A stretch of 24,545 bases of DNA from Akkermansiaceae bacterium UBA3385 (GCA_002358905.1 DEPT01000009.1:1-24545), one strand, 5' to 3'; positions 8,080 through 15,849 are shown, counted from the first letter of the stretch. Made by a program: numbers and translations. Notes: generated by a model not told the origin, from the letters alone.

Positions 8080-8385
8080 TTACTCACCGCGCACAGTGGT
8101 GGTATAAGTGGTAATGAGACCAAGGATGCTGTGAATCTTCTCATCCACGGAAGAAACGGTCGTGATACCACCGTTCTTCTTAGCTGCGTTGATGGAGGCA
8201 TCACCCTCTGCCCAAAGGGAAAGGTACGTGGTGGAAGTGGCAGTACCTACCTTGGAGCCGCTGGCCGTTGTGGCCATTACAGGAATGGTGATGTCGGTAT
8301 AGGCTGCGCCAACAAGGGGAGCGCCACAGCTGCTGAGAACGCAAGCGGCTACAGCAAGAGCTGCAGAAACAAATGCTTTTTTCAT
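8080..8385 (-). CDS. TRL-like family lipoprotein, copy 2
   Basis: 101 residues, signal peptide with lipobox VLSSC (Cys at 20). Shares with copy 1 the segments SKVGTATSTTY, GDASI.AAKK.GGITTVSSVD and TTYTTTVRG, so the pair arose by tandem duplication. Differences cluster in the signal peptide and around SLWAEGDASIN, where copy 1 has GMVAIGDASIE. This copy is promoter-proximal. TRL-like proteins contain a conserved GDASI-KGGI core; no enzymatic residues are known for it. Confidence 0.82.
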   Translation of the reverse strand: MKKAFVSAALAVAACVLSSCGAPLVGAAYTDITIPVMATTASGSKVGTATSTTYLSLWAEGDASINAAKKNGGITTVSSVDEKIHSILGLITTYTTTVRGE

Positions 8386-8429
8386 AAGTTTATACGAGAT
8401 TTTGATTTATCGATTCCTCGCCGGTATGA

Positions 8430-8457
8430 ATAACATCTGAATCCACACAGGCAACAA
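8430..8457 (-). promoter_or_regulatory. Candidate promoter of the TRL lipoprotein pair
   Basis: On the minus strand TTGTTG, 16-nt spacer, TGTTAT, ending 44 nt upstream of the ATG at 8385. Confidence 0.45.
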
Positions 8458-8492
8458 TCTGTTACCTAACATATTTTTCGATTTTGTTCAAG

Positions 8493-8524
8493 AAAAAAGC
8501 CGCTGTTCCTGAGGGGAACAGCGG
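8493..8524 (-). terminator. Terminator of the IdeS-like autotransporter gene
   Basis: On the minus strand a perfect 10-bp stem (CCGCTGTTCC with its complement), a 5-nt loop and a T6 tract, 28 nt after the stop codon. Confidence 0.85.
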
Positions 8525-8551
8525 TTTCTGATTTGTACTTTGGCCGGAGCT

Positions 8552-10558
8552 TTAGAACTGAATCTTGTAGCCCACAGCGGTGTTGAAATTCGTATAGTCG
8601 CTTCTCAGCTCCACCGCGCCATCAGCAAAGATGCTGCCAGGGCCCGCGGGCACAGAAATGCCTGCCCCCAGTTCCACCCCCAGGGCTCCCCTCTCTGCGC
8701 TTTCGATGCTTGCGCGGCTGGCATAATCAATGAAGCCCACAGAGGTAGCGGACTGGGTATCGCCGAGGTCGTACTTGACCAGAGCGCGTGCGTCAAACGC
8801 ACAGGCACGGTTCAGCGTCTGCTGGCCCACGGTGGCGGCATAGCGGGCACCGAGAGCCACGGTCACGGTGTCGAGCTCCTGCTTGCCCACACGCAGGGCG
8901 GCATCTGAGCCACTTTCGCTGTAGGCATCTACCTCGGTGTGGCGGTAGGCGATGTTAAACACAGGGCTCAGCAGGCTGTTGTTGCGCAGCTGCATGCCGT
9001 GGCTCAGCTCGTACATGAGCCCGAGAGACGAGCCTTCCGTATCGCCCTCGTGAGTGTAGCCCATGGCGTAGCGATTGTAATCAGTCTTCATGGCGCCCTG
9101 GGTGCCAATGAAGCTGTGGCTCCAGTTGCCGCTCTGGTAGCGGGCAAAGGCGCTCAGGTAAGCCGTGCCCATATCGCCTTCGAGGCAGTCAGGGGCATCG
9201 CTCTTCAGGTCGCTATGCATGGCGGTGAGAGCCAGACCCAGGGTGAGCTTGTCATTCACCTGCATACCGGCACCCAGTGTGCCGCCCCAGCTGTTGAGAG
9301 TATACCCGGCAGCGGTGCCGTCGTTATTCTGCTCTGCGCGGTTGCCCTCTGCATTCACCCAGGCAAAGAACTTGCCCGGCTGCTCCAGGCTGCCGCTCTT
9401 GGCATCCAGAATCACAGTATCCTGGCTGCAGCTGCCCATGACAGCGCGGTTGCGGATGGCGCTCAGCTGGCGCTCCGTATCACCGGAAAGAGCCTGCCCC
9501 AGCACTGCGGTGGAGGCACCGGCCACGGCAGCGGCAGCGCGGTCATTCATCTCTCCGGCATCCACGGCCCCGATGACAGCTTCCAGCGCACCCTCTTCCT
9601 CGGGTTCTTCCCCCATATACACTTCCGGCAGCAGGGCCACGCCGGCGCGGCCGTTGTGCGTGGTGGGATTCACCTGCAGGTTCACATAAGTGCGCATGCT
9701 GAGCTCAGACCACGTGAATGATTCGCGGGCATCAATAGCGTACACGCCTTCCAGGTAATAATGAAAATCTTTATTGTACTCAGAGCCCAGCCAGATTTTA
9801 TCATTCTCTTCATCCACTTTCACCGATACCTTCACGATCTTTTCCTCATCGTCATCGGAATCGGTTATCCACATGGTGGTCAGGGTGCCTTCCTCATCAT
9901 ACTCCACGCCCCACAAGGTGATTGCGTGTCCCGCTTCTTCATCTTCTTCCGGAACAATGGCAAGGGAGATAGCACAGCCAGACGACAGTAATTCGCCAAA
10001 GTTGATTGAGATAATGTTTTCGGTGCACATCAGCATATCCACCAGGAAATCGGAGAGCTTTTCCTGTGTAAGCCCGTACTGGTCGAAATAATACCCATCT
10101 GTGGCGCTCAGAGTCACCGGCAGCAGTTCGTCATCATCAAAATCCTCGGGCAGCAAATAATAACGAGCCCATGCGTCTGTGTCCTCCTTGTCCTTCGGGC
10201 AGTAGATGCCGGAAACCCACCAGTTGACCGCAGAAAGGGAGTCACCGCCTACCTCCCAGAGTTCATTGGCATTAATCATTGTCTGCCAGATATCGCTGAG
10301 CTGTTTCGGAGCTTCGGAGGTCAGCGTACTACCCACCTTGCTATCCTGCCACCAGATAATGATGTTGGCGGCAGAGGCGGCGTAGCACATGTAGTCATCG
10401 GCATCGCCGTCGGAGTTATCATGCTTGTTGGCATCATACCAGCCACCGGTCTCACTCACACCTTCAGTCCAAAAAGCACCGGTATAAAGAGTTTCGTCTG
10501 CAGACGCCATTCCCAGCATCAAACCCAATGTCAATACGAGAAATCGTGTAAGTTTCAT
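8552..10558 (-). CDS. IdeS/Mac-like cysteine protease fused to an autotransporter beta-barrel
   Basis: 668 residues. A signal peptide (1-20, ending ASA) leads into a protease domain of about 270 residues. It carries GGWYDANK (K45), then C58 in DDYMCYAASAAN...WW, H211 in GHAITLWGVEYD, and D233/D235 in ITDSDDD. Recalled streptococcal IdeS has K84, C94, H262, D284 and D286 in the same motifs; the His-Asp-Asp spacings (22 and 2) are identical here. An acidic and Ala-rich linker follows (about 300-395). The C-terminal 270 residues are a beta-barrel of the autotransporter type, beginning near FFAWVNAEGN and ending in YKIQF with a terminal Phe. The passenger would therefore be displayed outside the outer membrane. 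Substrate unknown; IgG is not implied. It has its own promoter and terminator. Confidence 0.85.
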   Translation of the reverse strand: MKLTRFLVLTLGLMLGMASADETLYTGAFWTEGVSETGGWYDANKHDNSDGDADDYMCYAASAANIIIWWQDSKVGSTLTSEAPKQLSDIWQTMINANELWEVGGDSLSAVNWWVSGIYCPKDKEDTDAWARYYLLPEDFDDDELLPVTLSATDGYYFDQYGLTQEKLSDFLVDMLMCTENIISINFGELLSSGCAISLAIVPEEDEEAGHAITLWGVEYDEEGTLTTMWITDSDDDEEKIVKVSVKVDEENDKIWLGSEYNKDFHYYLEGVYAIDARESFTWSELSMRTYVNLQVNPTTHNGRAGVALLPEVYMGEEPEEEGALEAVIGAVDAGEMNDRAAAAVAGASTAVLGQALSGDTERQLSAIRNRAVMGSCSQDTVILDAKSGSLEQPGKFFAWVNAEGNRAEQNNDGTAAGYTLNSWGGTLGAGMQVNDKLTLGLALTAMHSDLKSDAPDCLEGDMGTAYLSAFARYQSGNWSHSFIGTQGAMKTDYNRYAMGYTHEGDTEGSSLGLMYELSHGMQLRNNSLLSPVFNIAYRHTEVDAYSESGSDAALRVGKQELDTVTVALGARYAATVGQQTLNRACAFDARALVKYDLGDTQSATSVGFIDYASRASIESAERGALGVELGAGISVPAGPGSIFADGAVELRSDYTNFNTAVGYKIQF

Positions 10559-10581
10559 ATACAGGAAATCAATTCACGCGG

Positions 10582-10610
10582 ATTATGGCAAATCTCCAAC
10601 AGAAAGTCAA
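10582..10610 (-). promoter_or_regulatory. Promoter of the IdeS-like autotransporter gene
   Basis: On the minus strand TTGACT, exactly 17 nt, then CATAAT. The -10 box ends 23 nt before the ATG, so the leader is short, with no Shine-Dalgarno. Confidence 0.75.
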
Positions 10611-10939
10611 TTCGCATGGCTTCAGTTGACGCAACGCTCGCGTGAAATACCATGATGCGCCAGGGAAAGACGGGAACTTGTGCGAAAAATGTCGTAGCCT
10701 CAAAATTGGAGACAATAATTTATGCTTTGACAAGCGGCAAGGACTATTTGCCGCTTGTCACGCTATTGCTGCAGCTACGGCTCTGAAACGAGCTGCCAGT
10801 CTGCAGAAACGGGTGAGTTGCGCGAAAATACACCGGCTATATAGAAACCCTGGACCATATACATCCTCCAGATAGATTTTTTCCATTCCGTCAGCATCTG
10901 CTCGTTTATAAGCAGCAGACAACAGCACACACAAATGGC
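10611..10939. other. Divergent intergenic region between the protease gene and cstA
   Basis: No gene supported. It contains the 13-bp hairpin at 10728-10760, and a 23-nt stretch (10753-10775) resembling the sequence at the 3' ends of the PEP-CTERM genes. Confidence 0.6.
10728..10760. repeat. Perfect 13-bp inverted repeat
   Basis: TGACAAGCGGCAA and its exact complement, separated by 7 nt. No T-tract follows on either strand, so it is not an obvious terminator. The right arm leads into GCTTGTCACGC, a sequence also found just beyond two PEP-CTERM stop codons. Confidence 0.7.
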
Positions 10940-10968
10940 TTGAAATTCACCATCGGCAGGTGTATGCT
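10940..10968 (+). promoter_or_regulatory. Promoter of the cstA-like gene
   Basis: TTGAAA, 17 nt, TATGCT. The in-frame ATG at 10964 lies inside the -10 box, which excludes it as a start. Confidence 0.65.
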
Positions 10969-10996
10969 GCACCCCGGTATTGTTACAAGTAAGTAT

Positions 10997-12424
10997 ATGC
11001 TGGGATTTATCATCTACATCGTCTGCGCTCTGCTGCTGGTGGCAGGGTATCTGTGGTACGGGCGCCTTACGGAGAAAGTATATGGGGTAGACATGCAGAT
11101 GACCATGCCCTGTGAAAGCAAAGCCGATGGGGTCGACTTTGTGCCCCTGCCCATGTGGAAGATTTTCCTGATTCAGTTGTTGAATATCGCCGGGCTTGGT
11201 CCTGTGGTGGGGGCGGTTTCCGGCTGCCTGTTCGGACCGGTTGCCCTGATCTGGATTGTGCTGGGCTGTATTTTTGCCGGAGCTATGCATGATTTTCTCT
11301 CGGCGGTCATGTCTGCCGGGCGCGGGGGCGAGAACCTGCCGGAAATCGTGGGGGCGGAACTGGGCAAAACAGCGCGCCACGCCATGCGTCTGGTGTGCAT
11401 TTTCCTGCTGCTCATGGTGGGTGTGGTGTTCACGCTGCTGCCGGCAGGCATGGTGAGCAAGATATTCGGCCTCATGTCACCCATGGGGTGGAGCATCGCC
11501 ATCCTGACTTATTACTTTCTGGCAACGATTCTGCCCATCAATGCCATCATCGGGCGAATCTACCCGTTTTTCGGTGCTATTTTCCTGTTCATGGCTGTGG
11601 GTATGGCGGTGATGCTGCCTGTGGGCGGCTATGAGGTGCTGCCGAATCTGGACATTTTCAGCAACCAGCACCCGAAGGGGATTTCCATCTGGCCCATGTT
11701 GTTTGTAACCATTGCCTGCGGCGCCATTTCCGGGTTCCACGCCACGCAGAGCCCGATGATGGTCCGCTGTCTCCGCAAACCAGCAGATTTGCGGCGCGTG
11801 TTCTACGGCGCTATGGTCATGGAAGGGCTGGTCGCCCTCATCTGGTGCGTGGTGGGTCTGAGCCTGCGTGAGGTTATCGTGAATGAAAATGAGACTCTGG
11901 AGCAGCTGATTCTTCAGAACCCTTCCTCTGCCGTGCATGCAGCTGCCACCCTGCTGCTGGGCACCACCGGCGGCATGATTGCCGTGCTCGGTGTGGTAGT
12001 GCTGGCTGTGACCAGCGGAGATACGGCCATGCGCAGCTGCCGCCTGATGCTGGCGGATGTGCTACATGTGAAGCAGGCACATATTCTGCCGCGACTGGCC
12101 CTGGCAGTTCCTCTTTTTGCCGTGGTTATCCTGATTTCCCAGCTTGATTTCTCCGCCATCTGGCGCTATTTCGGCTGGGGCAACCAATGTCTGGCCTGCT
12201 TCACACTCTGGAGCATAGCCATCTGTCTGCGCAGAAAGGGACGCAACTGTCTCATGGCTCTGATTCCGGCCTTATTCATGACCTGCATGTGCACCACTTT
12301 CCTGCTGCATGCCCCGGAATGCGCCATTGATCTGCCGCTGGAGGTAGCTACGCCTATCGGCTGCGCGATAGCCGCCATCTGTCTTGTTTCCTTCCGCCGC
12401 AGTACACGAACAAAGGCTAAATAA
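10997..12424 (+). CDS. cstA: CstA family carbon-starvation transporter
   Basis: 475 residues, a multi-spanning inner-membrane protein. CstA-family proteins import pyruvate or peptides, often when carbon runs low. Family hallmarks: the first helix ending GYLWYGRLTEKVYGVD, the block GPVALIWIVLGCIFAGAMHDF followed by GGENLPEIVG, and CGAISGFHATQSPMMVRC. About 12 hydrophobic segments can be counted. The start at 10997 matches the usual family N-terminus and lies about 25 nt after the predicted transcription start; the frame is open further upstream, but through the promoter. There is no Shine-Dalgarno. Single-gene unit, ended by the terminator at 12518. The gene symbol is by family resemblance. 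Confidence 0.88.
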   Translation: MLGFIIYIVCALLLVAGYLWYGRLTEKVYGVDMQMTMPCESKADGVDFVPLPMWKIFLIQLLNIAGLGPVVGAVSGCLFGPVALIWIVLGCIFAGAMHDFLSAVMSAGRGGENLPEIVGAELGKTARHAMRLVCIFLLLMVGVVFTLLPAGMVSKIFGLMSPMGWSIAILTYYFLATILPINAIIGRIYPFFGAIFLFMAVGMAVMLPVGGYEVLPNLDIFSNQHPKGISIWPMLFVTIACGAISGFHATQSPMMVRCLRKPADLRRVFYGAMVMEGLVALIWCVVGLSLREVIVNENETLEQLILQNPSSAVHAAATLLLGTTGGMIAVLGVVVLAVTSGDTAMRSCRLMLADVLHVKQAHILPRLALAVPLFAVVILISQLDFSAIWRYFGWGNQCLACFTLWSIAICLRRKGRNCLMALIPALFMTCMCTTFLLHAPECAIDLPLEVATPIGCAIAAICLVSFRRSTRTKAK

Positions 12425-12517
12425 GCCACCAGGCCGATTAAAATCTAATCAAGCCCCTTCCCTCCAGGCTATGGAGTCTGTCGGCAGATCAGATTCCGAA
12501 TCCGGACACAATACAGA

Positions 12518-12552
12518 AAAAGCCGCAGCCCGTGAAAAGAGCTGCGGCTTTT
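12518..12552. terminator. Bidirectional terminator between cstA and a PEP-CTERM gene
   Basis: A perfect 12-bp stem (AAAAGCCGCAGC with GCTGCGGCTTTT), 11-nt loop. It serves cstA on the plus strand and the gene ending at 12634 on the minus strand. Confidence 0.85.
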
Positions 12553-12614
12553 GTAATAAATTGCGGTGACAACTTGCGGCCTGTCTGGGCGAAATCAGCG
12601 AGAAGCCCGGCGGC

Positions 12615-12708
12615 GGCTTGTCACGCCAAAGCTTCAGCGGCGGCGGCGGCGGGCGACCAGACCAGCGAGCGCCAACAGAGAAAGCGTGGCTGTGGCGGGT
12701 TCAGGAAT
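12615..12708 (-). repeat. PEP-CTERM 3' module, copy A
   Basis: 94 nt covering the last 25 codons of the gene and 19 nt past its stop. By hand alignment it matches 13834-13927 at about 86 of 94 positions without gaps, although the rest of the two proteins is unrelated. Confidence 0.8.
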
Positions 12709-13368
12709 GTATTCAGTAGTCTTCACATAGTCTGCAAAAGCCACACTATTACCGGCAAGAGAGCTCATGTCTGTGACCGTGCTAATAGAGAAATTATTTA
12801 CCCCACCGTCTGTCCAGAATGAAGCAACCCCCGTTACATCAGAAGCACCTCCCACAGTGGAACCTTTCAGAGTGTAGTCTGTCTCGGTTTTCACGCTGGT
12901 AATCGCATTCGACTCTACACAATACAGGTAGGCAGTATCACCTACGGCATCGTATGCCAGACGCAAGGTCATGGGCAACTCCTTATCTCCGGATTCATTA
13001 GTCGGGAATAACAAGTTTGCAGAACCTGTGTAATGGTTATTGTTCTTACCGATTGTTACACCGCTATAGTCATACCATGTATATACTCCGAGACCATAAC
13101 GCTCATTGTTCTGCCCAGCAGTCCCAAAATCAGTGGCAAACAACGTGTTACTTTTGGTTGTAACCTTGTCCAGACTGAACTCAATCATCCATGATGAAAG
13201 GGTGGCTGCATCCTCGTTAAACCATATCTGGCCACGAGTACCAGTAAGACTTGTAATTTTAGTATTTGTCTTATCCTTCTGGAGGATGTAAGCATCATAC
13301 ACCGTGGGAGCAGTACCTGCAGCAGCTACACCCGCCAGAGCCAGAAGAGCTATAATTGTCTTTTTCAT
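12634..13368 (-). CDS. PEP-CTERM secreted protein, unknown function
   Basis: 244 residues: signal peptide (MKKTIIALLALAGVAAAGTA), a beta-rich body of about 200 residues without cysteine clusters, and a C-terminal PEP-CTERM signal (IPEPATATLSLLALAGLVA plus five Arg). PEP-CTERM proteins are exported by Sec, then recognised by an exosortase-type transpeptidase and sent to the cell surface or matrix. The body (for example GVYTWYDYSGVTIG and LPMTLRLAYDAVGDTAYLYC) resembles a concanavalin-A/LamG-like beta sandwich, but this is only an impression. The upstream region contains the inverted-repeat element at 13477-13639. Terminator at 12518-12552. Confidence 0.85.
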   Translation of the reverse strand: MKKTIIALLALAGVAAAGTAPTVYDAYILQKDKTNTKITSLTGTRGQIWFNEDAATLSSWMIEFSLDKVTTKSNTLFATDFGTAGQNNERYGLGVYTWYDYSGVTIGKNNNHYTGSANLLFPTNESGDKELPMTLRLAYDAVGDTAYLYCVESNAITSVKTETDYTLKGSTVGGASDVTGVASFWTDGGVNNFSISTVTDMSSLAGNSVAFADYVKTTEYIPEPATATLSLLALAGLVARRRRR

Positions 13369-13733
13369 GTCGATAGATTAGATTTCAAGAATTTCGAGCA
13401 GCTCGTGCAGGGATACCCTTTCCCACGCGCGTCGGGAAGCTGAGAGACCTGCTCCGGAACTGCTGAGCCTAATTTACAGCATTGTCAATGCTGAAGCAAG
13501 CCTAAAGAAGACAAAAAGCTTAAAATTATGTATGTTTCGTTCATTTTTATAAATCAGAAGCAACAAATATGCAGATGGGTAATATTTCTTAATTATAGAT
13601 AATACTCAATCATCCAAGGCTTCAGCATTGACAATACTGATACAAGAAAAAACGCCAGAATTCTGTAATTTTACCTGGAGTTATGCGCACTTCACCTATT
13701 TTTTACAGCAGATTTGAAGCAGGCCCATTCTAT
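13369..13733. other. Regulatory-looking AT-rich region upstream of a PEP-CTERM gene
   Basis: No gene. About 110 nt nearest the start codon are GC-rich with several short self-complementary stretches (for example CGAGCTGCTCG on the minus strand). Beyond that lies the AT-rich element bounded by 21-bp inverted repeats. No near-consensus promoter could be singled out. Confidence 0.55.
13477..13639. repeat. 163-bp AT-rich element bounded by 21-bp inverted repeats
   Basis: The left end begins CAGCATTG-T-CAATGCTG, itself a palindrome (13477-13493), followed by AAGC. The right end carries the inverted copy (13623-13639, one mismatch). It could be a miniature inverted-repeat element or two operator sites 146 bp apart. 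No clear target-site duplication is visible. Confidence 0.6.
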
Positions 13734-13768
13734 AAAAAAGCCGCTACCCAATGAAAAGGTAACGACTT
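13734..13768 (-). terminator. Terminator of the Pmp-like PEP-CTERM gene
   Basis: On the minus strand AAGTCGTTACC pairs with GGTAGCGGCTT using two G-U pairs, followed by T6. Read on the plus strand the same positions would be C-A mismatches, so it works for the minus-strand gene only. Confidence 0.75.
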
Positions 13769-13833
13769 TCAGAACAGCTCGTGCTTTTATTACTTGCGTC
13801 CGATCTGTGCGTATCAACGATATGCCCAACGGA

Positions 13834-13927
13834 GGCTTGTCACGCCATAGCTTCAGCGGCGGCGGCGGCGGACGACCAGACCAGCGAGGGCAAGCAGAGA
13901 AAGCGTGGCCGTGGCAGGTTCGGGAAT
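13834..13927 (-). repeat. PEP-CTERM 3' module, copy B
   Basis: Partner of 12615-12708: 94 nt including the PEP-CTERM codons and 19 nt after the stop. Further downstream, 13734-13800 also resembles the region beyond the third PEP-CTERM gene at 15791-15860 (terminator, then AGCTCGTGCTTTT and ACTTGCG). Confidence 0.8.
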
Positions 13928-15376
13928 GAGCTGATGGTTCAGGTACAGAGCAGTTCCGCTGTCGTTCCACACGAGGGAATCACCAGCAGTAAGACCTTTG
14001 ACCGTAAGGCCGTCTGTATCCCAATTCATTGCCGAAAGCTCAGACTCATTCAGGGTCAATACCAGGTATTGACCTTCAGCAAGAGTGTCGATGCCAACAA
14101 AGTCAATCGTTCCCAGTGAGAATGAAACACTGCTCGTAGACAAGCTGATGAGGGCGTTGTCCTGGTTGATTTCGCCAAGGGTCAGAGTAAGTGTCGTGTT
14201 TTCCTCAAACGTGATGCTCTGAGCACTCAGCGTATTGCAGCCAGAGGCAGCCATAAAGCTATTCTCCTTGAAGAGCAAAGCCCCGCCGGTAAGGGTTTCA
14301 CACGTGCCCTCCAGCAAGGTAAGCTGAGCGCCACTGTTGATGGTGAGATTCTTTGTCTGCAGTATAGCCTTGTCTTCGATGCTCAGCGTGCCGTTGTGCA
14401 GAGTGGTATTTGCAGCCAGAGTGCTGGTAAGTGATTCGGTTCCTTTACGCACTGCGCCATCAAATGCCGCCAAATCATCCTCCACATACTTACCGGAGAA
14501 CGTGATGGTGCCGCCGGCCTTCTGGGTTGCCCCGTTGGCGTCTGTGTAATCGGCATTCAGTTCATAGCTGGCCCTGCTTCCGGCAGATTCGGTGAGAATG
14601 GCATCATAGAAGACAACACTGCCACCAGTCTTGGCAGAAATATAATTGGCCTGGTTCGTTCCTTTCTGGTAAATGGAGTTGAGGCGTACCTCTGCCTCCG
14701 GGACATAGGTGCTCTGAGGCTTGTACAGATAATTGCCTCGGAATTCCACGGATTCATTGCCGCTGATATTCAGGGCATTCTCTGAAGAAACGCCCATATA
14801 GATAGCACCGCCCCAGTTGCCATTGGCTTTGTTTACGGCATTGCCGGTAAAGGAAACCTTGCCATTATTGCAGATGTTCAGCTTGCCATCGCTTCTGATT
14901 GCGCCACCGCTGCCATCTGTATTATTGCCGGTGAATTTAACGGTGCCGGTATTGCCGCTGATGTTGATGATGGTGTAGTATTCCGGCCAATCGCCGTTAT
15001 TATCAGCCGCAATGGCACCACCGTATGAAGAGGAATAGTTGTTGCTGATGGAGACGCTTCCGGTGTTGCCGGAAAGGTTGAACGTGGTATGCTCCTGCGG
15101 GGTGGTGTAAGTACTGGTCGTCAGGTAGAACAGACCGCCCTTGCTTGTGTCTTTGCAGTTTGTCAGTGAAACATTGCCATTATTTTCGATGCTGAACTCA
15201 TTATTGGCCTTAATTGTACCGACCGCACCATTAAAACCGGCCTCAATGGAGTCGGCGGTTACATTATCGTAGCCATTTACAGAGCCGACAAGTGAAGTGC
15301 TGCGCGCGGTAAAAATATAATCCTCTGCGTGCAGCACTGTTGCCGTTGCTAATAAGAGAAAGAGAGTTCGTTTCAT
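13853..15376 (-). CDS. Pmp-like repeat protein with PEP-CTERM signal
   Basis: 507 residues. Signal peptide MKRTLFLLLATATVLHA, then a beta-helix-like passenger with Chlamydia Pmp-type motifs: GGAI at about 119, 157 and 189, and FxxN-type motifs (FTGNNTDG, FTGNAVNK, FRGNYLY). The second half has repeated beta strands without those motifs. It ends in PEP-CTERM (IPEPATATLSLLALAGLVV plus Arg tail). Chlamydial Pmps are autotransporters with a C-terminal barrel; here no barrel is present. The start at 15376 is chosen because the ATG at 15385 directly abuts the -10 box and the signal peptide fits better. Probably a surface adhesin-like or matrix protein. Confidence 0.82.
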   Translation of the reverse strand: MKRTLFLLLATATVLHAEDYIFTARSTSLVGSVNGYDNVTADSIEAGFNGAVGTIKANNEFSIENNGNVSLTNCKDTSKGGLFYLTTSTYTTPQEHTTFNLSGNTGSVSISNNYSSSYGGAIAADNNGDWPEYYTIINISGNTGTVKFTGNNTDGSGGAIRSDGKLNICNNGKVSFTGNAVNKANGNWGGAIYMGVSSENALNISGNESVEFRGNYLYKPQSTYVPEAEVRLNSIYQKGTNQANYISAKTGGSVVFYDAILTESAGSRASYELNADYTDANGATQKAGGTITFSGKYVEDDLAAFDGAVRKGTESLTSTLAANTTLHNGTLSIEDKAILQTKNLTINSGAQLTLLEGTCETLTGGALLFKENSFMAASGCNTLSAQSITFEENTTLTLTLGEINQDNALISLSTSSVSFSLGTIDFVGIDTLAEGQYLVLTLNESELSAMNWDTDGLTVKGLTAGDSLVWNDSGTALYLNHQLIPEPATATLSLLALAGLVVRRRRR

Positions 15377-15385
15377 GTATCTCAT

Positions 15386-15414
15386 CTTGTAAATTATGAA
15401 TAAGCTTCTGTCAA
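15386..15414 (-). promoter_or_regulatory. Promoter of the Pmp-like gene
   Basis: On the minus strand a perfect TTGACA, 17 nt, then TACAAG. The chosen ATG lies 9 nt after the -10 box, predicting a nearly leaderless mRNA. Confidence 0.6.
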
Positions 15415-15655
15415 GAAAAATCGAACAGGAGAGACAGCCTTATTCAAAGCTTTGCAATACACTTCGCCCTGCGATTGCCTTCCTGATATTCTTGCAGCTA
15501 AGCCTGACGAAACAATCAAAGCCCCCAATGGTCGCACTGCATGGGAATACGCCAAATTATATGGGGCCTTGCATGGAAACGAGCTGACCGTGGATGACTT
15601 GAGAAAAATGCCTTTTGCTGAGATAGAAGAAGGAACAGACGCATCCAGCTTGTAG
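15404..15655 (+). pseudogene. Ankyrin-repeat gene remnant
   Basis: An open frame of about 83 codons without a credible start codon (a stop precedes it at 15401). It encodes TGETALFKALQ, CLPDILAAKPDETIKAPNG and RTAWEYAKLYG, which fit ankyrin repeats, then NELTVDDLRKMPFAEIEEG up to a TAG stop. The 5' part of the gene is missing; the frame runs straight into the promoter of the neighbouring minus-strand gene. It may derive from a relative of the ankyrin lipoprotein at 6662. Confidence 0.6.
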
Positions 15656-15790
15656 CCGACATCATGCCTTGCTCCTGATTTCCCCAGCGAAGATAACCAG
15701 ATTACCCTTTTTCAGAGTTTCACAGTCAACACGTATCTCAGAATCCTGCGAAAAGTGTCCGCTCATGAGGACTCGTGTCAAAAGTCTAAG

Positions 15791-15823
15791 AAAAAGCCGC
15801 TGCCTCAAAATAGAAGCAGCGGC
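15791..15823 (-). terminator. Terminator of the broken IdeS-like gene
   Basis: An 8-bp GC stem (GCCGCTGC with GCAGCGGC), 12-nt loop and T5 on the minus strand, 27 nt after the stop at 15850. Confidence 0.8.
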
Positions 15824-15849
15824 CTTTGAAGATAGCTTGTGCTTTTTAC

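Noticed and set aside
10642..10875. A 77-codon open frame upstream of cstA
   Set aside because: Spans a perfect hairpin and a noncoding repeat; no protein-like features.
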